Made by a program: the position numbers and the translations under genes. From contig NZ_JAFEVR010000010.1 of the NCBI RefSeq assembly GCF_017352375.1, positions 124,001-188,000 on the forward strand: a DNA stretch of 64,000 nt. The letters are read 5' to 3'. Below, in pieces: positions 50,576 through 61,090 of this stretch; the first letter of the stretch is position 1, and each line of letters starts with the position of its first letter. The notes beneath the pieces are model-generated. The model searched no databases, was not told the DNA's origin, and saw only the letters and a list, made by a program, of their open reading frames with translations. Source of the stretch: Mycolicibacterium sp. S2-37 (lineage in GTDB: Bacteria > Actinomycetota > Actinomycetes > Mycobacteriales > Mycobacteriaceae).

Positions 50576-51817
50576 ATGGCCGAGACGCTCGACGGACGCA
50601 TCCGGGTGCCCGACGATCTGGATTCGGTCACCGACATCGCCGACGAGGACCACTCGGACGTCGATCCGGCCGCCGTCGAACGGATCTGGCGGGCGGCGCG
50701 GCACTGGTACGACGCCGGCATGCACCCGGCCATCCAGGTCTGTGTGCGCCACCGGGGACGCGTCGTCCTGAACCGCGCGATCGGCCATGGCTGGGGCAAT
50801 GGGCCCGACGACCCACCCGACGCCGAACAGGTGCCGGTCACCACCGCCACCCCGTTCTGCGCGTACAGCGCCGCCAAGGCGATCACCACGACCGTGGTGC
50901 ACATGCTCGTCGAACGCGGCCACTTCTCGCTCGACGACAGGGTGTGCGACTACCTGCCGACCTACACCAGCCACGGCAAGGACCGCACCACGATCCGGCA
51001 TGTGATGACGCACAGCGCCGGCGTGCCGTTCGCGACCGGCCCGCGCCCCGACCTACGGCGGATGGACGACAGCGAGTACGCCAGGGAGATGCTCGGCAAG
51101 CTCAAACCGGTCTATCCGCCGGGTCTGGTGCACATCTACCACGGTCTCACCTGGGGACCGCTGGTGCGCGAGATCGTCTCGGCGGCGACGGGTCGCAACA
51201 TCCGGGAGATTCTCGCCACCGAGATCCTCGACCCGCTCGGCTTCCGGTGGACGAATTACGGCGTTGCGCCGCAGGATGTTCCGCAGGTCGCTCCGAGCCG
51301 GGTGACCGGCACGCCGCTGCCCGCTCCGATCGCCAAGGCATTCCGCGTGGCGGTGGGCGGCACACCGCAGCAGATCATCCCGTTTTCCAACACACCGGCG
51401 TTCCTCACCAGCGTGGTGCCGTCGTCGAGCACCGTGTCGACGGCGTTCGAACTGTCCCGGTTCGCGGAGATCCTGCGTCGCGGCGGTGAACTCGACGGTG
51501 TCCGGGTCGTCTCCCCGGAGACGCTCTACGCTGCCACCCGGGAGGCCCGACGGCTGCGGCCCGACCTGGCGACCGGACTGATGCCTCTGCGCTGGGGTAT
51601 CGGATACATGTTGGGCTCCAAGCGATTCGGCCCGTTCGGTCGCAACGCGCCCGCGGCGTTCGGGCACACCGGCCTCACCGACATCGCGGTGTGGGCGGAC
51701 CCGGCACGTGATCTGGCCGCCGCGGTGATCAGCAGCGGCAAGCCGGGCCGGCACCGCGAAGCGAACCGCTATCCGGCGCTGCTGGACCGCATCAACGCCG
51801 AGATTCCCCCGCGCTGA
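50576..51817 (+). CDS. Serine hydrolase of the beta-lactamase/penicillin-binding fold (LipE-like)
   Basis: A 413-residue class C beta-lactamase-fold hydrolase. SxxK nucleophile motif in YSAAKAI (Ser/Lys), the second motif IYHG in place of YxN, and HTG (GHTGLTD) are visible. It starts MAETLDGRIRVPDDLDSVTD like the mycobacterial LipE group as I recall it. It should be a cytoplasmic esterase (no signal peptide). TACCCT 6 nt before the ATG suggests a leaderless transcript. Its end overlaps the convergent oxidoreductase gene by 26 nt. Confidence 0.86.
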   Translation: MAETLDGRIRVPDDLDSVTDIADEDHSDVDPAAVERIWRAARHWYDAGMHPAIQVCVRHRGRVVLNRAIGHGWGNGPDDPPDAEQVPVTTATPFCAYSAAKAITTTVVHMLVERGHFSLDDRVCDYLPTYTSHGKDRTTIRHVMTHSAGVPFATGPRPDLRRMDDSEYAREMLGKLKPVYPPGLVHIYHGLTWGPLVREIVSAATGRNIREILATEILDPLGFRWTNYGVAPQDVPQVAPSRVTGTPLPAPIAKAFRVAVGGTPQQIIPFSNTPAFLTSVVPSSSTVSTAFELSRFAEILRRGGELDGVRVVSPETLYAATREARRLRPDLATGLMPLRWGIGYMLGSKRFGPFGRNAPAAFGHTGLTDIAVWADPARDLAAAVISSGKPGRHREANRYPALLDRINAEIPPR

Positions 51818-52922
51818 GATCGCGCACACCGCGATAGATCCCGCGTCGGACGATCCACGGCTGCAATACCCGGTCGATCGACCACGACGGGAACCGCACC
51901 GCGATCCCGTTGGGTGCGAACACCTCGAGTCCGTCCGGCTGCGCACCGAGCACCGAACCCCACCGCCGCCCCGGGGCCCGGTAGTCCCGCAGCGGCCTGC
52001 CCGCGAAGTCGGCGAGGATGTTGGCGGCCAGCAGTTTGTCGGCGCGGTTGCGCGCCGAACTGCGCAGCGGTTCGGTGGCCGCCACGTCACCGATCGCCCA
52101 CACCCGGTGCACCCCGGCGACTTTCAACTGCGGCGACACCGAGACGAAGCCGTCGTCGTCGAGCAGCCCGGCGGGCAGCCAGCCGGTGTTGGGCCGTACG
52201 CGGCCGATCGTCCACAACACCGCATCGGCCGGCGACGACGGCTGCCCCGTGCTCCACTCGACCGGTCCCGCGGTGATGCGGTCGCAGGCGAACCCGTCCG
52301 GCACCACAGCGCGGTGGCCGGGGCGCAGGACGACGCCGAGGGTGCCGAGTCGCCGGGCGATGCGCGCCCACACCCGCGGGTGGTGCGCGGTCAGCGGACG
52401 CTCACCGGGGTAGCAGAGCTCGACGTGCTTGTCCGGCCAGCGCAGCGCCAGGTTCGCGGCGCTGCTGACGGCCGCCGCCCCGCCGCCCACGACGATCACC
52501 GACGCCGCGCCCGCCAACCGGTCGTGGGTGGCCCGCAGCTCGGCGGCGATCTCGCCGGGGGTCTGCAGGACCGCTCGGCGCCAGAACCCGTTGGTCACAC
52601 CGGTGGCGATCACCAGCGCGTCGTAGTCCTCGACGTGGGTGGTGCCGTCGTCTCGGACGGCCAAGACCTTGCGCGCCAACGGATCCAGGGTGCTGAGTGT
52701 GGCGTGCACCGTGCGGACCCGGTCGAGCCCACGGAACCGGTCGAAGCTGATCCAGTAGTCGCGTGCCCAGTCGTCGGGCCGCGCGAGCCGCACCCCGAGC
52801 TCCTGTCCGCTGACCAGACCCGGTTTGGCGGAAATGCCGACGACGTCGGCGTGCGGCGCCAACTGCAGCGCGGTGAGCAGTCCGCTGTCGCCCAGCCCGG
52901 CGACGACGATGCGCGGGCGCAT
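51792..52922 (-). CDS. FAD-dependent oxidoreductase (NDH-2/FerR-like)
   Basis: A 376-residue flavoprotein: RIVVAGLGDSGLLTALQLA (FAD Rossmann), LVIATGVTNGFWRR, VIVVGGGAAAVSSAANLALR (NAD(P) Rossmann), and VHRVWAIGDVAATE (FAD). No redox CxxC pair is present, so it is not a disulfide reductase. Similar to type II NADH dehydrogenase or AIF-like ferredoxin reductases. It overlaps the DUF1295 gene by one base, suggesting a membrane reductase/redox-donor pair. Confidence 0.85.
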   Translation of the reverse strand: MRPRIVVAGLGDSGLLTALQLAPHADVVGISAKPGLVSGQELGVRLARPDDWARDYWISFDRFRGLDRVRTVHATLSTLDPLARKVLAVRDDGTTHVEDYDALVIATGVTNGFWRRAVLQTPGEIAAELRATHDRLAGAASVIVVGGGAAAVSSAANLALRWPDKHVELCYPGERPLTAHHPRVWARIARRLGTLGVVLRPGHRAVVPDGFACDRITAGPVEWSTGQPSSPADAVLWTIGRVRPNTGWLPAGLLDDDGFVSVSPQLKVAGVHRVWAIGDVAATEPLRSSARNRADKLLAANILADFAGRPLRDYRAPGRRWGSVLGAQPDGLEVFAPNGIAVRFPSWSIDRVLQPWIVRRGIYRGVRDLSAGESRR

Positions 52923-53812
52923 CACACCCTGGCCCGGCGCGGCGGACGCGGCACGAACCGCGACACTCGGTCGACGACGTCGGTGTAGCCGGGACGGCGG
53001 GCCAGACTGCGCTCCTCCATCATCGGGATGCTGGCTCCGAGGAACATCGCCAGCATTGCTGCCGCGCCGGCGAACAACCACCAGGCGTCGCCGGGGGCCG
53101 CCGCGACCCCGAACAGCGCCAGCGCGAACCAGAAGCTGAACTCGCCGAAGTAATTCGGATGCCGCGACCACGCCCACAAACCGCGGTCCATGACCTCACC
53201 CGGCCGACGGGTCCGCGCGAAGCGGTGCATCTGTGCATCGGCGACCAGTTCCAGCAGCACCGCGGCGACGCCGAGGACGAACGCGATCGCCGACAGCCAC
53301 ACCCAGCCCCGTCCGGGCGTGGTGACCGCGACGTAGACGGGCATCATCGCCAGGAAGACCTGCAGCGTCGGGATCAGGTGGATGGCTACGAGATCGGCGA
53401 CGAACTCGAAGCGTCCGGCCCGTTCCCGGAACATCGGGTACCGCCAGTCCTCATGGTGCAGACCGGGGAATGCGTAGGCCCAGTTTCCGGTCAGCCGCAC
53501 CGCCCACAGCACCACCACCGCCGCCACCAGCCCGCACCGCAGCGGGTCGGGATCGGTGGCCTGGCTCCACCACCAGAACAGCAACAGCGGCGGGACCACA
53601 CTCCAGTAGGCGTCGTAGAAGCTGGAGTTGCCGTAACCGCGGCTGAAGGCGAACACCACGAGCGTGGCCAACACATCGGCGATCAGGGCGTCCAGCCACA
53701 GTTTGCCGGTATCGGTCCCCCACACCAGCCAGGCCGCGGCAACCGCCAGCGCGGCCACGTAAGCGACGGTGACGATGGCCAGCGATGCGGTTCGACCTCT
53801 GTTCGCGGTCAC
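52922..53812 (-). CDS. DUF1295 (steroid 5-alpha-reductase-like) membrane protein
   Basis: A 296-residue protein with about seven helices. The family signature near the C-terminus, LWAWSRHPNYFGEFSFWFAL, is intact, as is EDWRYPMFRERAG. DUF1295 proteins are related to 3-oxo-5-alpha-steroid 4-dehydrogenases and reduce double bonds of lipids with NADPH. GTG 53812 is the likely start (VTANRGRTASLAIVTVAYVA). It is divergent from a fadE pair and coupled by a one-base overlap to an FAD oxidoreductase, forming a plausible lipid-reducing module. Substrate unknown. Confidence 0.85.
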   Translation of the reverse strand: MTANRGRTASLAIVTVAYVAALAVAAAWLVWGTDTGKLWLDALIADVLATLVVFAFSRGYGNSSFYDAYWSVVPPLLLFWWWSQATDPDPLRCGLVAAVVVLWAVRLTGNWAYAFPGLHHEDWRYPMFRERAGRFEFVADLVAIHLIPTLQVFLAMMPVYVAVTTPGRGWVWLSAIAFVLGVAAVLLELVADAQMHRFARTRRPGEVMDRGLWAWSRHPNYFGEFSFWFALALFGVAAAPGDAWWLFAGAAAMLAMFLGASIPMMEERSLARRPGYTDVVDRVSRFVPRPPRRARV

Positions 53813-53848
53813 CTCAGCGGCCTCCTCCACCGGCGATGTGGGCCGCAC

Positions 53849-53862
53849 AGTAACACGTTCTA
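53849..53862. promoter_or_regulatory. Possible KstR-like box in the DUF1295/fadE divergent promoter
   Basis: AGTAACACGTTCTA contains the AAC-N2-GTT core and the right half TTCTA of the KstR cholesterol-regulon consensus (TNNAACNNGTTNNA). The left flank deviates by one specified base. It overlaps the proposed -35 GTAACA of the fadE operon (-10 TATCGT at 53873-53878, 6 nt before the ATG). Confidence 0.45.
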
Positions 53863-53884
53863 GTTGACCGCCTATCGTGGTCGG

Positions 53885-55084
53885 ATGAGCACCGTCGCTG
53901 ATTCCGAACGGGTCGCCGAACTCGCCCACGAGGTGGTGTCGAAACACGATCCGAAATCCGTGCCGATCCGCGAATACCTCGGCGCCTGCTACGACGCGGG
54001 TCTGTCGTGGGTGAACTTTCCCGAGGGCCTGGGCGGGCTGGGGTTGTCGCGTGGCCTGCAGGCCGTGGCCGACCGCATCCTGCAGGGTGCCGGCGGCCCG
54101 GTCCCGCTGGGGCTCAACCCGATGGGCTACGGCATGGCGGCGCCGACGGTGCGCGAGCACGCACAGAACGACGACCTCAAGCGGAAGTGGTTGCGTCCGC
54201 TGGCGACCACCGAGGACATCTGGTGTCAGCTGTTCTCCGAGCCGGGTGCCGGATCGGACCTGGCCGGTCTGGCGACCTCGGCGGTGCCCGACGGTGACAG
54301 CTGGGTGGTCAACGGTCAAAAAGTCTGGACCAGCCTCGCCCATCGCGCCCGGTGGGGGCTGCTGCTGGCCCGCACGAATCCGGATGTGCCCAAGCACAAG
54401 GGGTTGACGTACTTCGTCATCGACATGCACGCCGACGGTGTCGAAACCCGTCCGCTGCGTCAGCTGACCGGGCACGCGGAGTTCAACGAGGTCTATTTCA
54501 CCGACGCGCGCATCCCCGACGCGCACCGGCTCGGCGGCGTCGGAGACGGCTGGCGGGTCGCGATGACCACGCTGATGAACGAGCGCAGCGCGCTGGGCGG
54601 AAGCGGAAGCCGCCGCGGTGCGGGCACCATCGCCGATGCCGTGGCGCTGTGGGCGTCGCGGCCGGAGCGGCAGACGCCGGTGCTGCGGGACCGGCTGACC
54701 CAGCTGTGGCTGCGCTCCGAGGCGCAGCGACTCACCGCGGAGCGTTCCCGCGCGTCGGCCACGGTCGGCGGGCCGGGTCCGGAGGGGTCGATCGGCAAGC
54801 TCGTCGGTGCCGAGCTCAACCAGAACATCTACCTGTGGTGCATGGATTTCCTGGGGCCGGAGGGCACGCTGTACCACAGTTACGCCATGCCCGGCGAGGA
54901 CTCGGCCGACGCGGCGGACTTCCGCGGTCCGGTCCAGCAGCGGTTCCTGCGCAGCCGCGCCAACACCATCGAGGGCGGCACGTCCGACGTGATGCGCAAC
55001 ATCCTCGGCGAACGGGTGCTCGGTCTGCCCGGTGACCTGCGTGCCGACGCCGGCATGCCGTGGAAGGAGATCCCCCGTGGCTAG
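53885..55084 (+). CDS. Acyl-CoA dehydrogenase, alpha-type subunit
   Basis: A 399-residue acyl-CoA dehydrogenase: WCQLFSEPGAGSDLAGLATS (FAD/substrate loop), GQKVWTSLAHRARWGLLLAR, and IEGGTSDVMRNILGERVLGL with the catalytic-region Glu. The central stretch resembles FadE alpha subunits that pair with smaller beta chains. ATG 53885 has TATCGT 6 nt upstream and no ribosome site. It overlaps the next gene by 8 nt. Together they likely form an alpha2beta2 enzyme acting on large or side-chain acyl-CoAs. Confidence 0.9.
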   Translation: MSTVADSERVAELAHEVVSKHDPKSVPIREYLGACYDAGLSWVNFPEGLGGLGLSRGLQAVADRILQGAGGPVPLGLNPMGYGMAAPTVREHAQNDDLKRKWLRPLATTEDIWCQLFSEPGAGSDLAGLATSAVPDGDSWVVNGQKVWTSLAHRARWGLLLARTNPDVPKHKGLTYFVIDMHADGVETRPLRQLTGHAEFNEVYFTDARIPDAHRLGGVGDGWRVAMTTLMNERSALGGSGSRRGAGTIADAVALWASRPERQTPVLRDRLTQLWLRSEAQRLTAERSRASATVGGPGPEGSIGKLVGAELNQNIYLWCMDFLGPEGTLYHSYAMPGEDSADAADFRGPVQQRFLRSRANTIEGGTSDVMRNILGERVLGLPGDLRADAGMPWKEIPRG

Positions 55085-56210
55085 TGCTGAGTTCACATTC
55101 ACCGACGAACAGCAGCAGCTGCTCGACGCGGTGCGTCGGTTCTGCGCCGAGCACTTCGACGAGGCCACGGTGCGCACGCTGATGGAATCGGATCCGCCGT
55201 TCGACCGGAAGGTCTGGGCCCGGCTGGGCACCGAACTCGGTGTGCTCGGCCTCTCGGTGCCGGAGACCGACGGCGGGGTCGGCGGCAGCCTGGTCGACCA
55301 GGCCGTGGCGGTCGAGCAGTTCGGGGCCACGCTGGCCTGCGGACCGCTGTTCGGCACGGTCTACCTCGCGGTGCCTGCACTGGTCGCGGCGTCGCGCGGC
55401 GAGGCCCGCGACGCCCTGCTGACCGATCTGGTCGAGGGCACCCGTACCGCCGCGTTCGCGGCGAGCGCGGACACCGTGTCCGCAGACGGCACCACACTGT
55501 CCGGTGAGCTGGGACCGGTGGTGGATGCCGGCGCCGCGGACGTCCTGCTGGTCGCGGCCACCGGCGGCGACGGCGTCGGCCTGTACGCCGTCGATACCGG
55601 CGCCGAGGGCGTCGAACGTACGCCACTGGTGACGCTGGACCTCACCCGTCCGCAGGCCGCCGTCACGCTGACCGGCGCGGCGGCGACGCTGATCGCCGGC
55701 CCCGAGGAGGCGCAGCGGGTGATCGAGCATGCGCTGCACGTGGGTTCGGCGCTGCTGGCGGTCGAACAGGTCGGCGCCGCTGCCCATCTGCTCGACGTCG
55801 CCGTCGACTACGCGAAGTCGCGGCTGCAGTTCGGCCGGCCGATCGGGTCGTTCCAAGCGGTCAAGCACCGGTTGGCCGACATGCTGGTCGACGCCGAGCA
55901 CGCCCGCTCAACCGCCTATCACGCGGTGTGGGCGCTCACCGACGGCTCCGACGATGCCGAGTTGTCGACGGCGATCGCGCAGGCGACGTGTTCGGCCGCG
56001 CTGAGCCGCATCGCCGCGGACACCATCCAGGTTCTCGGCGGCATCGGCTTCACCTGGGAGCACGAGGCGCACCTCTACTTCAAGCGCGCCGTCACCAACG
56101 CCGCCCTGCTGGGCAGCGCCGAACAGCACCGCGACCGGGTCGCGGCGCTGGTGCTCGACGACGCGTCGGCCGATCGCGCGCCGCGGGTGGCGGCCGGCGT
56201 CCCCGGCTGA
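55077..56210 (+). CDS. Acyl-CoA dehydrogenase, beta-type subunit
   Basis: A 377-residue dehydrogenase from GTG 55077, overlapping its partner's stop by 8 nt. YAKSRLQFGRPIGSFQAVKH and IQVLGGIGFTWEHEAHLYFK are typical of beta chains (FadE27/29-like). The catalytic YEG motif is absent, so the partner supplies the base. It is similar in organization to, but not a copy of, the pair at 1.0-3.3 kb. Confidence 0.9.
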   Translation: MASAEFTFTDEQQQLLDAVRRFCAEHFDEATVRTLMESDPPFDRKVWARLGTELGVLGLSVPETDGGVGGSLVDQAVAVEQFGATLACGPLFGTVYLAVPALVAASRGEARDALLTDLVEGTRTAAFAASADTVSADGTTLSGELGPVVDAGAADVLLVAATGGDGVGLYAVDTGAEGVERTPLVTLDLTRPQAAVTLTGAAATLIAGPEEAQRVIEHALHVGSALLAVEQVGAAAHLLDVAVDYAKSRLQFGRPIGSFQAVKHRLADMLVDAEHARSTAYHAVWALTDGSDDAELSTAIAQATCSAALSRIAADTIQVLGGIGFTWEHEAHLYFKRAVTNAALLGSAEQHRDRVAALVLDDASADRAPRVAAGVPG

Positions 56211-56302
56211 CCGCTCGGCGGACCTGGCCCAAAAATACACCGTCCGGCGCACCCGACGGGAAGTCGCTATGCTGGCGCATTCGCCTCGACGGAGGAGTGA
56301 AC

Positions 56303-57534
<1,232 letters not shown>

Positions 57535-57538
<4 letters not shown>

Positions 57539-58674
57539 ACCCGGCGGTCGCCGAACTCCGGACGACGGCCGCGGTGCGCGAGCGGTCGGGACAGTTGCTG
57601 AGCCGGGCCAGGGCCGGCGACTCCGAGTGGTTCACCGTCCACGACGAAGCCCTCGAGCGGGCGGCCGGTGAGGTCGCCGACGTGACCCGCAGGAACTACC
57701 CCGATCTGACGATCCCCTTCCACAGCCGCTGGCGCCATTTCGAGGCCGGTGGGGTGCGCCGTACGGCGGATCTCGACGCCCGCGCGATGATCGACCTGAC
57801 CGTGGTGAGCGTGCTGCTGGACGCGGGCGCCGGGGCGGGCTGGCGATACACCGAATCATCGACCGGGCAGACGTTCTCGCGATCGGAAGGCCTGGGTGTC
57901 GCGAGCTGGCATGCCTTTCTGGACGGGGCGTTCTCCGCCGATCCGGACGATCCGCTGCGCGCCGACGCCGCGGCGCTGCGGGATATGGACGCCGAACGGT
58001 TGGGTGCGGTGTTCCAGGTGCGTCCGGACAATCCGCTGACGGGTCTGGACGGGCGGGTGGCGCTGTTGCGCCGCCTCGGTGAGACCCTCGCGGACGCGGG
58101 CCGTCCCGGCGCGCTGTTCGATCGGCTCGGCGATCCCGTGGCCGCACACGATGTGCTCGATGTGCTGCTCACCTCGCTGTCGCCGATCTGGTTGACGGGC
58201 AACGAGATCAACGGAGAGCCACTGGGCGACTGCTGGCGCCATCGCGCCGTGTCCGGGCCCGGGGACACCGACGGCTGGGTTCCGTTCCACAAGCTCTCCC
58301 AGTGGCTGACCTACTCGCTGCTCGAGCCCATCATGTGGTCCGGCGTCGAGGTGAAGAGCATCGACGCGCTGACCGGACTGCCCGAATACCGAAACGGCGG
58401 ACTGCTGCTCGACACCGGCGTACTGCGCTTGCGCAACCCCGACGTGGCGGCGACGACCTGGCGGGTCGGCGACGAACTGGTCGTCGAATGGCGGGCGCTG
58501 ACGGTGGCACTGCTGGACGAGCTCGCACCGATGGTGTGCGCAGAGCTCGGCGCTGAACTGCCCCTGGCCTGCGTGCTGGAGGGCGGGACCTGGGCGGCGG
58601 GCCGGGCGCTGGCGCAGCGGATGCGGGACGGTTCGCCGCCGTTGACGATCGACTCAGACGGTACGGTCTTCTAA
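57535..58674 (+). CDS. urc4: URC4/DUF1688 protein (uracil catabolism)
   Basis: A 379-residue DUF1688 protein. GTG 57535 overlaps the urc1 stop (GTGA). Recognisable family segments are FTVHDEALERAAGEVADVTR, IPFHSRWRHFEAGGV, DLTVVSVLLDAGAGAGWRY, FHKLSQWLTYSLLEPI and GLPEYRNGGLLLDTGVL. URC4 has no defined fold-based function but is essential for uracil use in yeast with this pathway; in bacteria it is clustered with urc1 and a UPRT, exactly as here. Confidence 0.93.
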
Positions 58675-58694
58675 GAAAACAAGGGAAGCAGGCT

Positions 58695-59348
58695 ATGGGC
58701 ACCCATACGGGCAGCGACGACAGCGCGGTTCACCTCATCGACCATCCGCTGGTGGCGCACAAGCTCACGCTCCTGCGCCGTAAAGAGGCTTCCACCACCA
58801 GCTTTCGTCAACTGCTTCACGAGATCTCGTCGTTGATGGCCTACGAGGTGCTGCGCGACATGCCCACGCAGGAGGTGGAGATCGAGACACCGCTGGAGTC
58901 GATGACCGGCCGGGTGATCGACGGCAAGAAGCTGGTGTTCGTGTCGATCCTGCGCGCGGGCACCGGCATCCTCGACGGCATGCTGGCCGTGGTGCCCGGG
59001 GCCCGCGTCGGCCACATCGGGCTATACCGGGACCCGAAGACGTTGGTCGCCGTCGAGTACTACTTCAAGATGCCCGCCGACCTGGAGGAACGCGACGTGG
59101 TCGTGGTGGATCCGATGCTGGCCACCGGTCACTCCGCCGTGGCGGCGATCGAGCGGCTCAAGGAATGCCGGCCGAAGTCACTGAAGTTCGTCTGCCTGCT
59201 GACGTGTCCGGAGGGCATCGCAGCGCTGCGGGGAGCGCATCCCGACGTTCAGATCTACACCGCCGCGATCGACCGGCAGCTCGACGAGCACGGCTATATC
59301 CGCCCCGGGCTCGGCGACGCGGGTGACCGCATCTTCGGCACCAAATAG
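58695..59348 (+). CDS. upp: Uracil phosphoribosyltransferase
   Basis: A 217-residue UPRT: HPLVAHKLTLLRRKEASTTS, SILRAGTGILDGMLAVVPGA, the PRPP loop VVDPMLATGHSAVAAIERLK (His in place of the common second Gly of ATGGS), and IDRQLDEHGYIRPGLGDAGD. It makes UMP from uracil and PRPP. As third gene of urc1-urc4-upp it supplies the nucleotide entering URC degradation. AAGGGAAGCAGG precedes the ATG. Confidence 0.95.
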   Translation: MGTHTGSDDSAVHLIDHPLVAHKLTLLRRKEASTTSFRQLLHEISSLMAYEVLRDMPTQEVEIETPLESMTGRVIDGKKLVFVSILRAGTGILDGMLAVVPGARVGHIGLYRDPKTLVAVEYYFKMPADLEERDVVVVDPMLATGHSAVAAIERLKECRPKSLKFVCLLTCPEGIAALRGAHPDVQIYTAAIDRQLDEHGYIRPGLGDAGDRIFGTK

Positions 59349-59390
59349 GTCCTGGGTTTGATCACGGGTCCGACCGGTCACATGCAGGCC

Positions 59391-60338
59391 ATGACGCAGG
59401 ACTGGGAATGCATCGTCGTCGGCGGTGGCGCGGCCGGGCTGAGCGCCACGCTCGTCCTCGGTCGCGCACGGCGCCGCACTCTGCTCGTCGACGCCGGGGA
59501 GCAGAGCAATCTCGCCGCCGAGGGCATCGGCGGAATGCTGGGTTTCGATCAACGCCCGCCGGCCGAGCTCTACGAAACCGGCCGCCGCGAACTGGAGCGG
59601 TACCCGACCGTCGAATTCCGCCACGGCACGGTGGTAGAGGGCGGCACGGACGGTGACGGGTTCGCGCTGCTCCTCGACGACGGCGAGCGGGTGACGACGC
59701 GGCGCGTGCTGCTGGCCACCGGTATGGAGTACTGCCCGCCCGACATCCCCGGTCTGAAACCGCTGTGGGGCACCTCGGTGTTCCAATGCCCGTTCTGTCA
59801 CGGCTGGGAGATGCGCGACAAGCGCATCGCCTCGCTGGCCGCCGGTGAGGAGGCCGTGCACTCGGCGCTGATGCTGCGCGGCTGGAGCGACGACGTGGTG
59901 CTGCTGACCGACGGCCACCCGCAGCTCGACGGTCCGGACCGCGAACAGTTGGCCGCGGCGGACATCACCATCGACGACCGCCGCATCGCCGAACTGATCG
60001 GCGACGGCGGCCAGCTGACCGCGATCGCGTTCGCGGACGGAAGCCGGCTGGAACGCGAGGGCCTGTTGGTCGAGGCGCCGCTGCGGCAGCGCTCCAAACT
60101 CGCCGAACAGCTCGGCGCGGCCTGCACGCCCGGGCCGCTGGCCGCGGACACGATCGGCATCGACGCACTGCACCGCACCTCGACGTCGACGGTGTTCGCC
60201 GCCGGGGACACCTGCACCGAGCACCCCTATGTCGCGGGGTCGATCGCCTCGGGCGCTCAGGCGGCGATGATCATCGCGCAGAGCCTGCTCGCCGAGCAGT
60301 TCGGCATGCCCTATCCGCCGGACGGCAGCGACGACTGA
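59391..60338 (+). CDS. Thioredoxin reductase-like FAD/NAD(P) oxidoreductase
   Basis: A 315-residue TrxR-fold protein: IVVGGGAAGLSATL (FAD), redox pair Cys133/Cys136 in FQCPFCHGWE, and TVFAAGDTCTEHPYVAGSIA (FAD). The CxxC lies in a CPFCHG context typical of TrxR-like enzymes that do not serve thioredoxin itself. The nucleotide motif is weak (SLAAGEEAVHSAL). ATG 59391 is chosen; ATG 59382 is close. It follows upp by 42 nt and may or may not belong to the URC unit. Confidence 0.86.
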   Translation: MTQDWECIVVGGGAAGLSATLVLGRARRRTLLVDAGEQSNLAAEGIGGMLGFDQRPPAELYETGRRELERYPTVEFRHGTVVEGGTDGDGFALLLDDGERVTTRRVLLATGMEYCPPDIPGLKPLWGTSVFQCPFCHGWEMRDKRIASLAAGEEAVHSALMLRGWSDDVVLLTDGHPQLDGPDREQLAAADITIDDRRIAELIGDGGQLTAIAFADGSRLEREGLLVEAPLRQRSKLAEQLGAACTPGPLAADTIGIDALHRTSTSTVFAAGDTCTEHPYVAGSIASGAQAAMIIAQSLLAEQFGMPYPPDGSDD

Positions 60339-60342
60339 CGCG

Positions 60343-60963
60343 TCACGCCGCGCACGGCGGCCGGCTGGCGAAACGTTCACGCGCGCAGTCTGTTCCGACC
60401 AGGGCACGGCGCAACTGCACCCGCGCACGCGCGATCCGCGACATCACGGTACCGATCGGGATGCCCATCAGGGCCGCGGTCTCGGCGTAGGTGTAGCCCT
60501 GGACGTCGGCGTAGAACAGCACCAGCCGGAAGCCCTCGGACAGCAGGCCCATCGCGTCACGAAGGTCGCTGTCGGGCAGCAGATCGAGCACCTCGCATTC
60601 GGCCGACCGTAGCCCGGTCGACTGGTGCGCGCCATGATCGGCCAGCTCGCGATCGGTGATCTCGTAGGACAACACTTCCGCGGGCCGGCGCTCTCGCCGC
60701 CGGTAGGCGTTGACCCACTGGTTGTGCTGAATGCGGAACAACCAGGCCTTGAGGTTGGTGCCCTGCTGGAAGGTGTGGAACCCGGTGTAGGCGTGGACCA
60801 GGGTCTCCTGCAGCAGATCCTCGGCGTCGGCGTCGTTGCGGGTGAGCCTGCGGGCGCCGCGGAGCAGCACGTCGACCAGCGGCGAGACCTCCGCGGTGAA
60901 GCGTTCCCTGAGCTCGATGTCGGATCCGGCGGGAGCGGTGTCGGGGACGGCCGTGACGGTCAT
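60343..60963 (-). CDS. ECF-type sigma factor without adjacent anti-sigma gene
   Basis: A 206-residue ECF sigma factor related to the one at 14728-15315. Region 2: LLRGARRLTRNDADAEDLLQ, LKAWLFRIQHNQWVNAYRRR; region 4: FRLVLFYADVQGYTYAETAA, IPIGTVMSRIARARVQLRRA. The C-terminus carries CARERFASRPPCAA with two Cys, which might sense redox state (inference). No anti-sigma gene follows; the upstream gene is a LuxR ATPase ending 127 nt away on the same strand. Ends 4 nt from the convergent TrxR-like gene. Confidence 0.9.
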   Translation of the reverse strand: MTVTAVPDTAPAGSDIELRERFTAEVSPLVDVLLRGARRLTRNDADAEDLLQETLVHAYTGFHTFQQGTNLKAWLFRIQHNQWVNAYRRRERRPAEVLSYEITDRELADHGAHQSTGLRSAECEVLDLLPDSDLRDAMGLLSEGFRLVLFYADVQGYTYAETAALMGIPIGTVMSRIARARVQLRRALVGTDCARERFASRPPCAA

Positions 60964-61090
60964 GGGGGGTTCCTCCGGTTGATTTCACTGCGCCCGGTGG
61001 GCGGCTTGAAATCAGACTTCCGGCTGGGACCCGTGGCAGAACCCTTGGTGGTACGTGGTCCCCGAACACCAGGAACCCGTGGTCGGGCGC

